From Robiginitomaculum sp. (lineage in GTDB: Bacteria > Pseudomonadota > Alphaproteobacteria > Caulobacterales > Maricaulaceae), in contig JAESQI010000246.1 of assembly GCA_016765255.1 (NCBI GenBank), forward strand, positions 1-18,011: a DNA stretch of 18,011 nt, read 5' to 3'. The position numbers were made by a program, and so were the translations under genes. Positions within the stretch are counted from its first letter, which is position 1; the number at the start of each line of letters is the position of its first letter. The notes under the pieces were generated by a model. That model was not told the origin of the DNA and searched no databases. It worked only from the letters and a program-made list of their open reading frames with translations. This document shows positions 1 through 6,228 of this stretch, piece after piece.

Positions 1-9
1 AAATTCAAT

Positions 10-35
10 TTTAATATGATAAAGAACATATTAAA
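10..35. promoter_or_regulatory. Imperfect palindromic operator, near-copy of the TetR operator at 3373-3398
   Basis: The 26-base element begins TTTAATATG and ends CATATTAAA. It matches the palindrome upstream of the TetR gene at 23 of 26 positions by eye, and the roughly 25 bases to its right also resemble the TetR promoter region (GGATACACATC against CGATACATATC). No rightward gene follows, so it either controls a gene left of the window or is a leftover of a duplicated promoter. Binding by the TetR protein is inferred. Confidence 0.5.
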
Positions 36-107
36 ATTTACTCTAGGATACACATCCAGTTACCATTCTGATTTCACATAACTTTTGAGATTGTATTTTT
101 ATTCGGA

Positions 108-593
108 TTACGCCTCTAGCAAAGTTGCAAGCTTGTCGAAAGCTTGGCTCCATCCACCTGCACCGCCAGAACCTGCTGGCACGCCAATGTGGATTAACTT
201 CATTAGGGTTTTCCCATTGTCTTCAGACAATTCAATGATGATTTCGGTGGTGTCTGGATGCCCCTCTGGCATTCCCATACTTTGCGGTGAAATAATATTG
301 CCATCTTCATCACACATGCTCTCAGTATAAACGAGGCGTGTTGGCTGCTGAATTTCCTTGTACTCACCCGTAAACCACATTTTCATAGCGCGGTTAGATT
401 TGACCATTTCCATACAAACTTTACGGGTTCCGCCAATAACCACATCCATTTCCGCAACAGGTACGCTCATTCCATTGGGGCCATACCACTGCTTGAACAA
501 TGATGGGTCCGTCCACATTTTCCAAACGGTTTCAATCGGTGCGTCAAATTCGCGTTCAATTACAACCCATTTATTTTCATTCTCATTTGTCAT
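108..593 (-). CDS. SRPBCC / AHSA1-like domain protein
   Basis: This is a 161-residue protein of the SRPBCC (START/Bet v1-like) fold, in the AHSA1/ATPase-activator-like branch. The N-terminus, with an EREFDAPIETVWKMWTDP segment at about residues 13-30, is the usual opening strand and helix of this family. The C-terminal part ends in the long helix GGWSQAFDKLATLL that closes the ligand cavity. Length is normal. The start is supported by AAGGGG nine bases upstream of ATG. It lies 25 bases downstream of an ArsR-family gene on the same strand, a very common pairing in which the two are co-transcribed. The ligand or partner is unknown: family members bind hydrophobic molecules or act as stress-response accessory proteins. 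Family assignment is secure, function is not. Confidence 0.9.
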   Translation of the reverse strand: MTNENENKWVVIEREFDAPIETVWKMWTDPSLFKQWYGPNGMSVPVAEMDVVIGGTRKVCMEMVKSNRAMKMWFTGEYKEIQQPTRLVYTESMCDEDGNIISPQSMGMPEGHPDTTEIIIELSEDNGKTLMKLIHIGVPAGSGGAGGWSQAFDKLATLLEA

Positions 594-618
594 TTTCTGA
601 CCCCTTCAGTTGTTCTAG

Positions 619-924
619 TCAATTGTCCATGCGGTTAAAACGTGCCTCCCATATGAGGCGATATTGCTCTGTCCATGACGCTAAAGCTTCTAACGGCACG
701 GTATTTAATTTGCACGGGCGATATTGCGCTTTCTGCCCCCGCGTTATAAGTCCCGCGTGCTCGAGGACTTTGATATGCTTGGAAATGGCAGGCAGGCTCA
801 TATTGAATGGAGCGGCCAATTCATTAACTGTTGCATCACCATCGACTAAACGCTCTAGCATAGCTCGCCTCGTTGGGTTTGCCAGTGCTGCAAAAGTTTC
901 ATTTAAATTAGTTATATTTGACAT
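619..924 (-). CDS. ArsR-family helix-turn-helix transcriptional regulator
   Basis: This 101-residue winged-helix protein has the standard ArsR layout. A first helix ALANPTRRAMLERL (about residues 13-26) is followed by the recognition region MSLPAISKHIKVLEHAGLI (about 42-60) and then a wing containing GQKAQYRPC. The classic paired-cysteine metal site (ELCVCDL type) is absent, as expected for the subgroup that accompanies SRPBCC partners rather than metal sensors. It is the first gene of a two-gene unit with the SRPBCC gene. An imperfect AT-rich dyad at 934-953, just before the start codon, is a plausible autoregulatory operator. The effector is unknown. Confidence 0.92.
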   Translation of the reverse strand: MSNITNLNETFAALANPTRRAMLERLVDGDATVNELAAPFNMSLPAISKHIKVLEHAGLITRGQKAQYRPCKLNTVPLEALASWTEQYRLIWEARFNRMDN

Positions 925-933
925 AACGCCACC

Positions 934-953
934 ATTAAACCTATCGGTTAATT
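934..953. promoter_or_regulatory. Candidate ArsR autoregulatory dyad
   Basis: ATTAAACC, a TATC spacer and GGTTAATT form an imperfect inverted repeat ten bases upstream of the ArsR start codon. ArsR proteins commonly bind AT-rich dyads overlapping their own promoter. The symmetry is imperfect, so this is a candidate only. Confidence 0.3.
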
Positions 954-978
954 AAAGCAATGGTTAAATAGTGATTGT

Positions 979-1137
979 TGTCTGACGTCAGCGGCAGAAA
1001 AATATCCGTAATCGCTTCATGCTCTGGCACGTCAGGAAAAATTCCACCGTTGTAAAAAGAGTGGGGAATCACGAGGCTCCATTGAACTTTTAGGAAGCCA
1101 CTTTATAAATCTGTCTCATAAGCGCTGACGTCAGACA
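979..1137. repeat. 15-bp perfect inverted repeat bracketing 129 bp (MITE-like or paired operator)
   Basis: TGTCTGACGTCAGCG at 979-993 and its exact reverse complement at 1123-1137 face each other. Each arm contains the self-palindrome CTGACGTCAG, so the arms also share a 10-base direct repeat. The TCTGACG..CAG core resembles the outer end of Tn3-family terminal repeats, but the usual GGGG at the tip is missing on both sides. It could be a degenerate miniature element or two binding sites for one regulator. The repeat is certain; its nature is not. Confidence 0.6.
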
Positions 1138-1337
1138 TATATTTTCAAGTTATAATGTTATTTGGTATTGGGGAAGTAATACGCCGATATAAAATCAATG
1201 ATGTTGATTTCCGTGTCTATCAAAATACCTCTTCATAAGCCTAGTTTATCGGGCGTTCTTGTCGTCCGCTTTGGGGGCAGAAGCCGTCGATAGACGAGCT
1301 GCTTAAAGCGCTAAGAGAAGGACACGCTGATATCTAG

Positions 1338-2189
1338 TTAGTCGAGCCATTCAGGAAAGGCAGGTAACTTTTTAAAATCCATAGGCTCATGTTGAATAAT
1401 TACGAGTGCGCTTTTTTGAGCTGCCAAAGATTCGAATTTCGCTAGTGAATCACGCGTTTGTGCAGCATCCGTGTTGAATGTGGGTACTGCTCCGATACGC
1501 CGCCCAGCGGCGTGTATAATTAGATCGCCGGTCAGAAGTACTGTACCGGCATTCTCTAAGTGAAGAACGAGGATAGAACTGCCGGGCGTATGCCCGGGCA
1601 AGGTCTTGATAACAACAAGCCCATCGCCGAATACATCATACTCATCATTATACTTTTTTATGAGAGTGCTTTCCAGATGTGCATAGGAATCGAAACTTTC
1701 GTTTGATTTTCTCATCTCGTCAGAAAACATATAGGAGAATTCGAGTGAGCTAATGAGGAATGTCGACTTCTTAAAAAGTCGGGCATTACCGATATGGTCG
1801 GGATGGGAATGTGAAACTGAAACATATTCGATGTCATCAACGTTCAACCCAATTTCTTGGAGTTGATCGGTTAACTTGACAGAAACTGTTGAATGAAAGC
1901 CTCCACCGCGCATCCCGTCTGGCGAATCTGCTAGGGCTTGATCAAAACCAGTGTCCCATAAAAGATCCCCATCTGGATGGCGAATAAGGTAGCATGGGTT
2001 GGCCAATGAATAGCTTTGCCCGTCAAAGGCTCCGTTGATTGAAAATGGACTCATATCCGTCACTTCTATCGACCCGCAATCCAGTGCAAACAAGCGAACA
2101 ATAGGTTTTTTCACTGGCTTACCACCACACCCACTAATCAATGATGTCATCATTAGGACGAACAACAATCTAAATATAAACATTTTCAC
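1338..2189 (-). CDS. MBL-fold metallohydrolase lipoprotein, N-acyl-homoserine-lactonase-like family
   Basis: This is a 283-residue metallo-beta-lactamase-fold hydrolase. The N-terminus has a lipoprotein signal ending in the lipobox ISGC, with Cys21 as the probable lipidation site, so the enzyme should be anchored in the cell envelope. Dinuclear metal ligands are all present: His127, His129, Asp131 and His132 in HSHPDH, His200 in LPGHTPGS, Asp222 in TGDLI and His267 near the C-terminus. The overall shape (N-terminal FALDCG strand, WDTGF motif) is that of the family often annotated as AHL lactonase-like. Quorum quenching is only one possibility, since the family also covers other lactone or ester hydrolases. 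GGAGAG lies six bases before ATG. It stands alone, with gaps on both sides. Confidence 0.85.
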   Translation of the reverse strand: MKMFIFRLLFVLMMTSLISGCGGKPVKKPIVRLFALDCGSIEVTDMSPFSINGAFDGQSYSLANPCYLIRHPDGDLLWDTGFDQALADSPDGMRGGGFHSTVSVKLTDQLQEIGLNVDDIEYVSVSHSHPDHIGNARLFKKSTFLISSLEFSYMFSDEMRKSNESFDSYAHLESTLIKKYNDEYDVFGDGLVVIKTLPGHTPGSSILVLHLENAGTVLLTGDLIIHAAGRRIGAVPTFNTDAAQTRDSLAKFESLAAQKSALVIIQHEPMDFKKLPAFPEWLD

Positions 2190-2384
2190 TCTCCAAAATT
2201 AGTTTATTCGTTACCAATTGCAAGCCCAATTGATTTTGCCAAATATTACTTGCTGCACTTAATGACACAGGGGAGTAAATGATATTGAACAATTGTCCTT
2301 CGATGTTGTAAGCAAATGGCGCTAAAAGTTAAATTCCTTTAAGTTGAAACATATCAGACGGTCACTGCTTGACAATACAAGCTC

Positions 2385-3020
2385 TCAAGTTTGATGATCT
2401 ATTTCTGAAACTTTATGTGCTTCGTAATAGTGTGTCCCGCCCTCATCCGTATATTCGTCCGTCAGACGCAATCCGCAATTATCGAGAATACGATTATATT
2501 CATTATCGCCGAGTGACCATGACGGTTGCCCTGTCATAAGGTCATTCCAACTGCAAACTTGGCGCGGTGCAGAAAACAGTAGTTGGCCCCCTGGTTTGAG
2601 CGCTTTGGCTATCCTTGGAAACAACTCTCGTTGGAACTCCTCGCGTAATAGAAACACAAAACCGGCTGCCAAGATAGCATCGAATATCCGATTGAAGAAC
2701 AGGCTACTTTCAGCGGGCTCGCAAGCAATTTCCACACCAGGGAATCGTAGTCTAAACGCCTGAACCATTGTAGGAGAAGCATCGATTGCAGATACGAGCA
2801 ATCCCTGTTCGATCAGGGCTGAAGTCAACGGCTCACCGGATCCCGCACCAATATCGAGAACAGAGCTACCACTAGGAAGATACGCAGCCCACTTCTGGAC
2901 GACTTTCCGGCCAGTTTCCGACCGTACTGCCATATACTCTTCGGCTATCGCTTCATAACCGTATGTTCTGTCTTCAGGCAACGGTAATCCTTTCAACACG
3001 GATTGAACTCTCTTTACCAT
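2385..3020 (-). CDS. Class I SAM-dependent methyltransferase
   Basis: This is a 211-residue Rossmann-fold methyltransferase. Motif I, VLDIGAGSG, lies at residues 54-62. The acidic end of strand 2 (SAIDAS, about 78-83) should bind the ribose of S-adenosylmethionine. A post-I region with FDAILAAGFVFLL, then ALKPGGQLLFSAP, give the later Rossmann strands. The length and the C-terminal GGTHYYEAHKV tail fit a stand-alone small-molecule methyltransferase family. The acceptor cannot be inferred. GGAGG occurs upstream but about 13 bases from the ATG, which is long, so a slightly different start is possible. It has no obvious operon partner. Confidence 0.88.
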   Translation of the reverse strand: MVKRVQSVLKGLPLPEDRTYGYEAIAEEYMAVRSETGRKVVQKWAAYLPSGSSVLDIGAGSGEPLTSALIEQGLLVSAIDASPTMVQAFRLRFPGVEIACEPAESSLFFNRIFDAILAAGFVFLLREEFQRELFPRIAKALKPGGQLLFSAPRQVCSWNDLMTGQPSWSLGDNEYNRILDNCGLRLTDEYTDEGGTHYYEAHKVSEIDHQT

Positions 3021-3236
3021 TTGGCATTACTGGCCTCCATTTACAACCTAACAAGTAGTTGGTATGCAGACTTGCTATCTAAAGCATCTGGTAAAGAGGC
3101 AAGTCAAAGAAAAACAGTAGCAAGCAAGACTTGGTTTTGTCATGTATTTAAGGTGCATTTCTCTCCATTCAGACAGAAACATCCTGCATTGCAGACATTA
3201 GCAGATTTCTTCTCAGATGACATAGTGTCTATGAAG

Positions 3237-3392
3237 CTAGGAGCACATCGGATATGGCTTGGGCCTGAGCATCTCAATAATCTGCGCATCCACCCACTTA
3301 ATATCAAAATCTTCTCCATTTTCGACTTTATCATTTATTTCCTCTTCTCTAATGCCTAACCATAAAAGCCAGTTTAATATGTTCAAGAACAT
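3237..3392 (-). pseudogene. Short 51-codon open frame divergent from TetR; possible gene remnant
   Basis: An open frame begins with ATG inside the TetR operator palindrome and ends at TAG. It encodes 51 residues, including a charged EEEINDKVENGEDFDIKW stretch and an IIEMLRPKPYP tail that reads like a real protein end. There is no ribosome binding site, and a start codon buried in the operator is awkward. A degraded remnant of a gene once divergent from the TetR regulator is more likely than a functional small protein. I do not recognise the family. Confidence 0.25.
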
Positions 3393-3398
3393 ATTAAA
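3373..3398. promoter_or_regulatory. Palindromic operator overlapping the TetR promoter
   Basis: The 26-base element is a perfect palindrome: TTTAATATGTTC, central AA/GA, then ACATATTAAA. It lies 34 bases before the TetR start codon and just upstream of an AT-rich -10-like region. TetR-family repressors bind such dyads in their own promoters, so autoregulation is likely. A 23-of-26 match sits at 10-35. Confidence 0.7.
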
Positions 3399-3431
3399 CT
3401 TATATTACGATACATATCACAGGAGTATATT

Positions 3432-4040
3432 ATGCCTTACAGCGCAAAGCACAAACAGAAGACCAGATTGAAAATCATTGAAACAGCTCGCATTCTGTTT
3501 AACCGTCACGGATTTGATAGCGTTACTATAGAAATGATCATGAGCGCATCTGGGCTTACACACGGTGGATTTTACAATCATTTCAAGAACAAAGAGGCAC
3601 TCCATAGCGAAGCCATTTCAAGCTTTCTTATGGGACGAGGATTGAAATGGCGCACTGAAGCAGGTATTGACTCGAGATCGCCTGATCCGGAAATGGCACG
3701 ACAAATGGTCAATAGTTATTTATCGACCAAACATCTTGGCGATCTAGATGGACAATGCCCAATGATAGCGCTTTCATCAGATATTGCACGTGCGAGCAAT
3801 ACTGTGCAATCATCGTATCAAGAACTACTCGAAGCAATGGTTTGGTTATTTGAAACCAGCATTAAATCATCCCCAAATAGTGAAGCTAATCCCACCGAAA
3901 TCAGGTCAAAGGCTTTAAGCCTTGCAGCATTATGTGTTGGCGGAATGATCCTTGCCCGTACCTTGCCAAATTCTAAGTTGGCAGAAGAAGTTCGCGCAGC
4001 CTCGCATTTATCGGCTATGGAAATCACATCAAACTGTTAG
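3432..4040 (+). CDS. TetR/AcrR-family transcriptional regulator
   Basis: This is a 202-residue TetR-family repressor. Residues about 8-52 form the DNA-binding domain: helix KTRLKIIETARILFNRHGF, then the helix-turn-helix VTIEMIMSASGLTHGGFYNHF, followed by the KNKEAL capping segment. The remaining 140 residues are an alpha-helical ligand domain with a Cys-containing LAALCVGGMILARTL helix, seen in several electrophile- or drug-responsive members. AGGAG lies seven bases before ATG. The palindrome at 3373-3398 is its probable operator. The controlled gene is not obvious: the leftward neighbour has its own start far away, and the downstream genes are on the other strand. A second operator-like site at 10-35 may point to a target left of the window. 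Confidence 0.93.
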   Translation: MPYSAKHKQKTRLKIIETARILFNRHGFDSVTIEMIMSASGLTHGGFYNHFKNKEALHSEAISSFLMGRGLKWRTEAGIDSRSPDPEMARQMVNSYLSTKHLGDLDGQCPMIALSSDIARASNTVQSSYQELLEAMVWLFETSIKSSPNSEANPTEIRSKALSLAALCVGGMILARTLPNSKLAEEVRAASHLSAMEITSNC

Positions 4041-4097
4041 AGGTAAGAGAAACTTTGTTGAGGTACCCCAGAATAAGTTGACGAGGTTTTCACAGCG

Positions 4098-4379
4098 CTA
4101 AGCTGAACGCAGCTTTACCAAATGCTTATCCCAAGCTTCATCGAGCGCTATTAGCAAGCCCATTGCTGCTTCACCAGCCGCCTCACTGATACCTTCATAC
4201 ATCAATGAAAGTTTGGTGCCGTTATACGCTTCTTCTAATGTCCAAGTTACAGTTGTCATTGCTCCACCCAAAGGTTTGATTGTGAAACTGTAGACTTTTA
4301 CGCCGCCACATGGCCAGATTTTACTCCGCGATTGACACCTAGACGTTGAGTAAGAGCAATAAGTAAGTTTTGGTGTTTA
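4098..4379 (-). pseudogene. 3' fragment of a second SRPBCC / AHSA1-like gene
   Basis: An open stretch on the - strand ends at the TAG at 4098-4100. Read backwards from that stop it encodes an SRPBCC C-terminal half: KVYSFTIKPLGG, TTVTWTLEEAYNGTKLSL, then the closing helix LLIALDEAWDKHLVKLR. The frame is open only back to a TAA at 4377-4379. Sequence that makes sense for the family begins near 4330, and no N-terminal half with the usual opening strand exists. An internal ATG at 4259 would give only 53 residues. The 5' half seems to have been replaced by IS-like sequence at about 4330-4380. It resembles the intact SRPBCC gene at 108-593 in fold but not closely in sequence. Confidence 0.6.
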
Positions 4380-4520
4380 TTTTCGCCCATCATCTCAGCC
4401 TTATATCTGCCTTTTACTTATCCGTGAAATATATCCGTGCTCGTCTCGTCATGGTTTCACTCCATCTTTAACTCAAATGTTAAAGTGTTGTAGCGACCCG
4501 TTGAACCCACACCTCAAAGC
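4370..4520 (-). mobile_element. Probable IS30-family left-end remnant
   Basis: On the - strand an ATG at 4452-4450 opens a frame reading MTRRARIYFTDK, stop, KADIRLR, stop. The first residues match the usual start of IS30-type transposases (R-x-R-x-Y-F/Y-T-D-x-Q-K-A), with the glutamine codon apparently mutated to TAA at 4416-4414. About 60 bases upstream of the ATG would be the expected space for a terminal repeat, but I cannot define one. Only this extreme 5' piece survives. It directly abuts the broken SRPBCC gene and may explain its truncation. The family call is from memory of N-terminal patterns and is tentative. Confidence 0.35.
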
Positions 4521-4532
4521 GGCCATTAACGT

Positions 4533-5051
4533 TCAGAGTATTTTGCGCATCGCGCACCTACGCTCTAAGGGCAAACCAGCACTTTTTTCGTCTTGCAATA
4601 TTCTCTGTAGATATAGTGGTAATAATTCTGACGTTATTATGACGAAACCTAATCTTTCATAATATGGAGCATTCCAAGGCACATCTATGAATGTTGTTAG
4701 GGTTGCTGCTGGCAGGCCTAACGACCTGGCTTCTGTTAAAGCTGTTTCAAACAATTTTGAGCCTATACCCTTTTGTTGATTGGTTGCGCTAACGGAAACT
4801 TCTCCAACATAGAATTCACCTTCAATAATCTCAGCAATAATGAAGCCAGAAATGGTTTGAGATAAGGTATCAAGAGCAACCCAGCTAAACCCCTTAGCTA
4901 ATACGCGTTTGTGCTCATCAACTGACATAACACTACCATCGGCAATCCATGCTAAGTCTGGTAATAATGTATATACGATACCTGCTGAGCGCTCTACAGG
5001 TGGAAGGTAGTTTAAATCGGACAGTTCAGTTTTTCGGACATCGTAAGACAT
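4533..5051 (-). CDS. GNAT-family N-acetyltransferase
   Basis: This is a 172-residue acetyltransferase of the GNAT superfamily. The acetyl-CoA pyrophosphate-binding loop is visible as QQKGIG (residues 92-97), preceded by the strand EFYVGEVSVS and followed by the helix SKLFETALTEARSLG. The later motif WNAPYYERLGFV (about 126-137) is the usual motif B. The C-terminal segment SAGLPLERRCAMRKIL is typical of small-molecule or protein GNATs with R-C-A-M endings. The acceptor is unknown. No clear Shine-Dalgarno sequence precedes the ATG. The gene is isolated between IS-like debris on one side and a tRNA/integrase scar on the other, so it is a plausible accessory gene. Confidence 0.88.
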   Translation of the reverse strand: MSYDVRKTELSDLNYLPPVERSAGIVYTLLPDLAWIADGSVMSVDEHKRVLAKGFSWVALDTLSQTISGFIIAEIIEGEFYVGEVSVSATNQQKGIGSKLFETALTEARSLGLPAATLTTFIDVPWNAPYYERLGFVIITSELLPLYLQRILQDEKSAGLPLERRCAMRKIL

Positions 5052-5337
5052 AAAAACTCATAACATTTTTTGTTTTGCATTCAAGTTCTAATGCCCGCTC
5101 CTGCCGCCAAAGCAGTCGAAAACAACGCACATGATGATATACAAATGCTGCTCGTGCACATTTTTGAAGATACGCGCCACTTAACAAGAGTTGTACGCCT
5201 GAGACGAGGCTCCCTTTTTCTCGGACTGGGTTTATGAATTCTATGTCAAAAAGCCCGTAGAATCACTGACTCACAAATACATTTAATCGCGTGGCATTCC
5301 ATTAGCCTCAGTACATTTAGAAAATAAATATTTTCGC

Positions 5338-5361
5338 AAGTGGGAACAAAAGTGGGAACAA
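5338..5361 (+). repeat. 12-bp perfect tandem duplication
   Basis: AAGTGGGAACAA occurs twice back to back. In one + frame it reads KWEQKWEQ followed by VLLPLK and a stop, in another SGNKSGNK. Such short reads with repeated GNK or WEQ at the end are seen at the C-termini of some tRNA-targeting integrases, so this could be the tail of a deleted integrase ending about 30 bases from the tRNA-like 3' end. The repeat is certain; the origin is a guess. Confidence 0.55.
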
Positions 5362-5414
5362 GTTTTGCTTCCCTTGAAATAGCCTATATATATCAAACGC
5401 TTAACCGAAGGCAA

Positions 5415-5445
5415 TGGCGGAGAAGAAGGGATTCTAACCCTCGAT
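5415..5445 (-). other. tRNA-Ser-like 3' end (attachment-site remnant)
   Basis: Read on the - strand, the sequence ends GAGGGTTAGAATCCCTT then CTTCTCCGCCA: a T-arm with a seven-base loop, the 3' acceptor strand, a G discriminator and CCA. The loop has TTAGAAT where an intact tRNA has TTCGAAT, and nothing upstream folds as D-arm, anticodon arm or matching 5' acceptor strand. It is therefore only the 3' part, the piece that tyrosine-integrase elements duplicate on insertion. The integrase fragment about 350 bases away supports an att-site reading. Confidence 0.5.
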
Positions 5446-5571
5446 GGATGAGGCTAGAATCCATACCATGTCGCCAATGGTTAATTTCAAAATAGCAGAG
5501 GCGAATTGATACAAATAACATTGGAATAACGATCTATTTCAATTCGACCGCAGGGAAATCATAGCCCATAT

Positions 5572-5605
5572 TTGTGTAACAATTCGTATAATTTATTGTG
5601 TAACA
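5572..5605. repeat. Pair of 10-bp direct repeats, possible integrase arm sites
   Basis: TTGTGTAACA is repeated exactly at 5572-5581 and 5596-5605, 24 bases start to start, in AT-rich DNA between the tRNA-like end and the integrase fragment. Repeated 10-base arm-type sites near an attachment core are typical of tyrosine integrase systems. The repeat is seen; the role is inferred. Confidence 0.35.
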
Positions 5606-5731
5606 TGGTCGGGTCAAAATACGTTTAACCTGTTGTTTTTACTATAAATTATTTTTAAGGTTGACGCCGTGTGCAGGCACCACTCGGCGCTCTACCCGAT
5701 TGTTTTATTTGCGTTTTATTAAAACTATCGG

Positions 5732-5761
5732 AGGTTCGAGTTCTTTTCAGGACTCGAACCT
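5732..5761 (-). terminator. Perfect 10-bp hairpin at the integrase stop codon
   Basis: AGGTTCGAGT and ACTCGAACCT form a perfect 10-base stem with a 10-base loop, abutting the integrase stop codon. On the - strand no clean T-run follows, so termination may be weak. The GGTTCGAGTCC stretch is also reminiscent of a tRNA T-arm, so it could be part of an attachment region. Confidence 0.45.
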
Positions 5762-5915
5762 TAATTATTAGTAGATAAGAGTAATCGTTGGCCAACGAGT
5801 TTAGCTGCTTCTCTCAAAGGATCTGCTGCAATATGTGCGTAACGAGCAGTTGTACGAGGCTGTGAGTGGCCCAGTAAGGCACCAAGCATAGGTAGAGACA
5901 TTCCAGTCATGACGG
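5761..5915 (-). pseudogene. C-terminal fragment of a tyrosine recombinase (phage-type integrase)
   Basis: The last roughly 50 residues of this - strand frame are the end of a tyrosine recombinase catalytic domain. GMSLPMLGALLGHSQPRTTARYAHI carries the LGH histidine and the catalytic tyrosine in ARYAH, and is followed by the typical DPLREAAKLVGQRL tail. The frame continues upstream to about 6015 but reads arginine- and proline-rich nonsense there. The preceding R-H-T/S-F box and the first catalytic arginine are missing. The integrase therefore breaks at about position 5912-5925, where a GC-rich segment of different composition begins. The fragment cannot be active. It marks an old integration near the tRNA-like sequence. 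Confidence 0.75.
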
Positions 5916-6228
5916 CTGGCCGTCCGCCCACTCCCGTCGCCCGAGGAGGTAAACTAAAAATGAAATGCCGCCGCGCAACGGCGCTTCGGGCGAAGCTTTG
6001 CTTCGCAAGCGTCAACCGAACGACGTGAGGGAAGGATCAAAGCCCGGAGGGTGGCAACAAGCGAAGCACAGGCTCCATTCAAGAGAGCCCGCTCGCGGCT
6101 AGTCATCAGACGCCTATAGAATAATTACTAACCAAATTACAAGCAAATAAATCATGCTATATACAATAACGGCTAGCAGCAGATAAATTCATTGAGATCA
6201 GCTTGGAACATCACAAACATCATGCTTC
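5913..6228. other. GC-rich hairpin segment and downstream spacer, no gene
   Basis: From about 5913 to 6100 the base composition is clearly richer in GC than the flanks and contains dense short inverted repeats, for example GCGAAGC-TTT-GCTTCGC at 5990-6006. No open frame here resembles a protein. It begins exactly where the integrase fragment stops making sense, so it looks like an inserted non-coding piece or the end of an element. The remainder up to 6228 is AT-rich spacer downstream of the symporter gene. Confidence 0.4.

Larger units (their letters stand above)
925..1337. other. 413-base gene-free stretch with a long-range inverted repeat
   Basis: No convincing gene lies here. The left end carries the ArsR promoter region. 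The middle contains a perfect 15-base inverted repeat (979-993 and 1123-1137). The right end has a short open frame on the + strand (1245-1337) that reads like a protein C-terminus but is too short to assign. The stretch looks like remodelled intergenic DNA between two unrelated leftward units. Confidence 0.5.
3021..3431. other. 411-base intergenic stretch; possible gene remnant plus TetR promoter
   Basis: The right end contains the TetR promoter and its palindrome. The rest has only short open frames. One on the - strand (3237-3392, described separately) has protein-like composition. A 118-codon + strand frame at 3003-3359 overlaps the methyltransferase start, has no ribosome binding site and has no recognisable motif, so I do not call it. 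Confidence 0.4.
5052..5760. other. 709-base gene-free region containing an integration scar
   Basis: No complete gene is supported. The left third holds a 48-codon + frame (5091-5237) without a ribosome binding site, which I do not call. The middle contains a 12-base tandem repeat (5338-5361) and a tRNA-Ser-like 3' end (5415-5445). The right third is AT-rich and contains a 10-base direct repeat (5572-5581, 5596-5605). This arrangement, next to an integrase fragment, is what remains after a tRNA-targeting element integrates and decays. Confidence 0.5.

Noticed and set aside
1245..1337. Short + strand open frame ending KPSIDELLKALREGHADI
   Set aside because: It reads like a protein C-terminus, but is only about 30 codons, without a start and without a recognised family.
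2371..2376. TTGACA on the + strand as a -35 element
   Set aside because: No suitable -10 and no rightward gene follows.
3003..3359. 118-codon + strand frame overlapping the methyltransferase start
   Set aside because: No start signal, no recognisable motif and overlap with a supported gene on the other strand.
5091..5237. 48-codon + strand frame beginning MPAPAAKAVENN
   Set aside because: No ribosome binding site or family match; kept only as a note within the gene-free region.
5667..5692. CGCCG...CGGCG inverted repeat as a terminator or structured RNA
   Set aside because: The stem is short and mismatched, with no T-run and no gene ending beside it.
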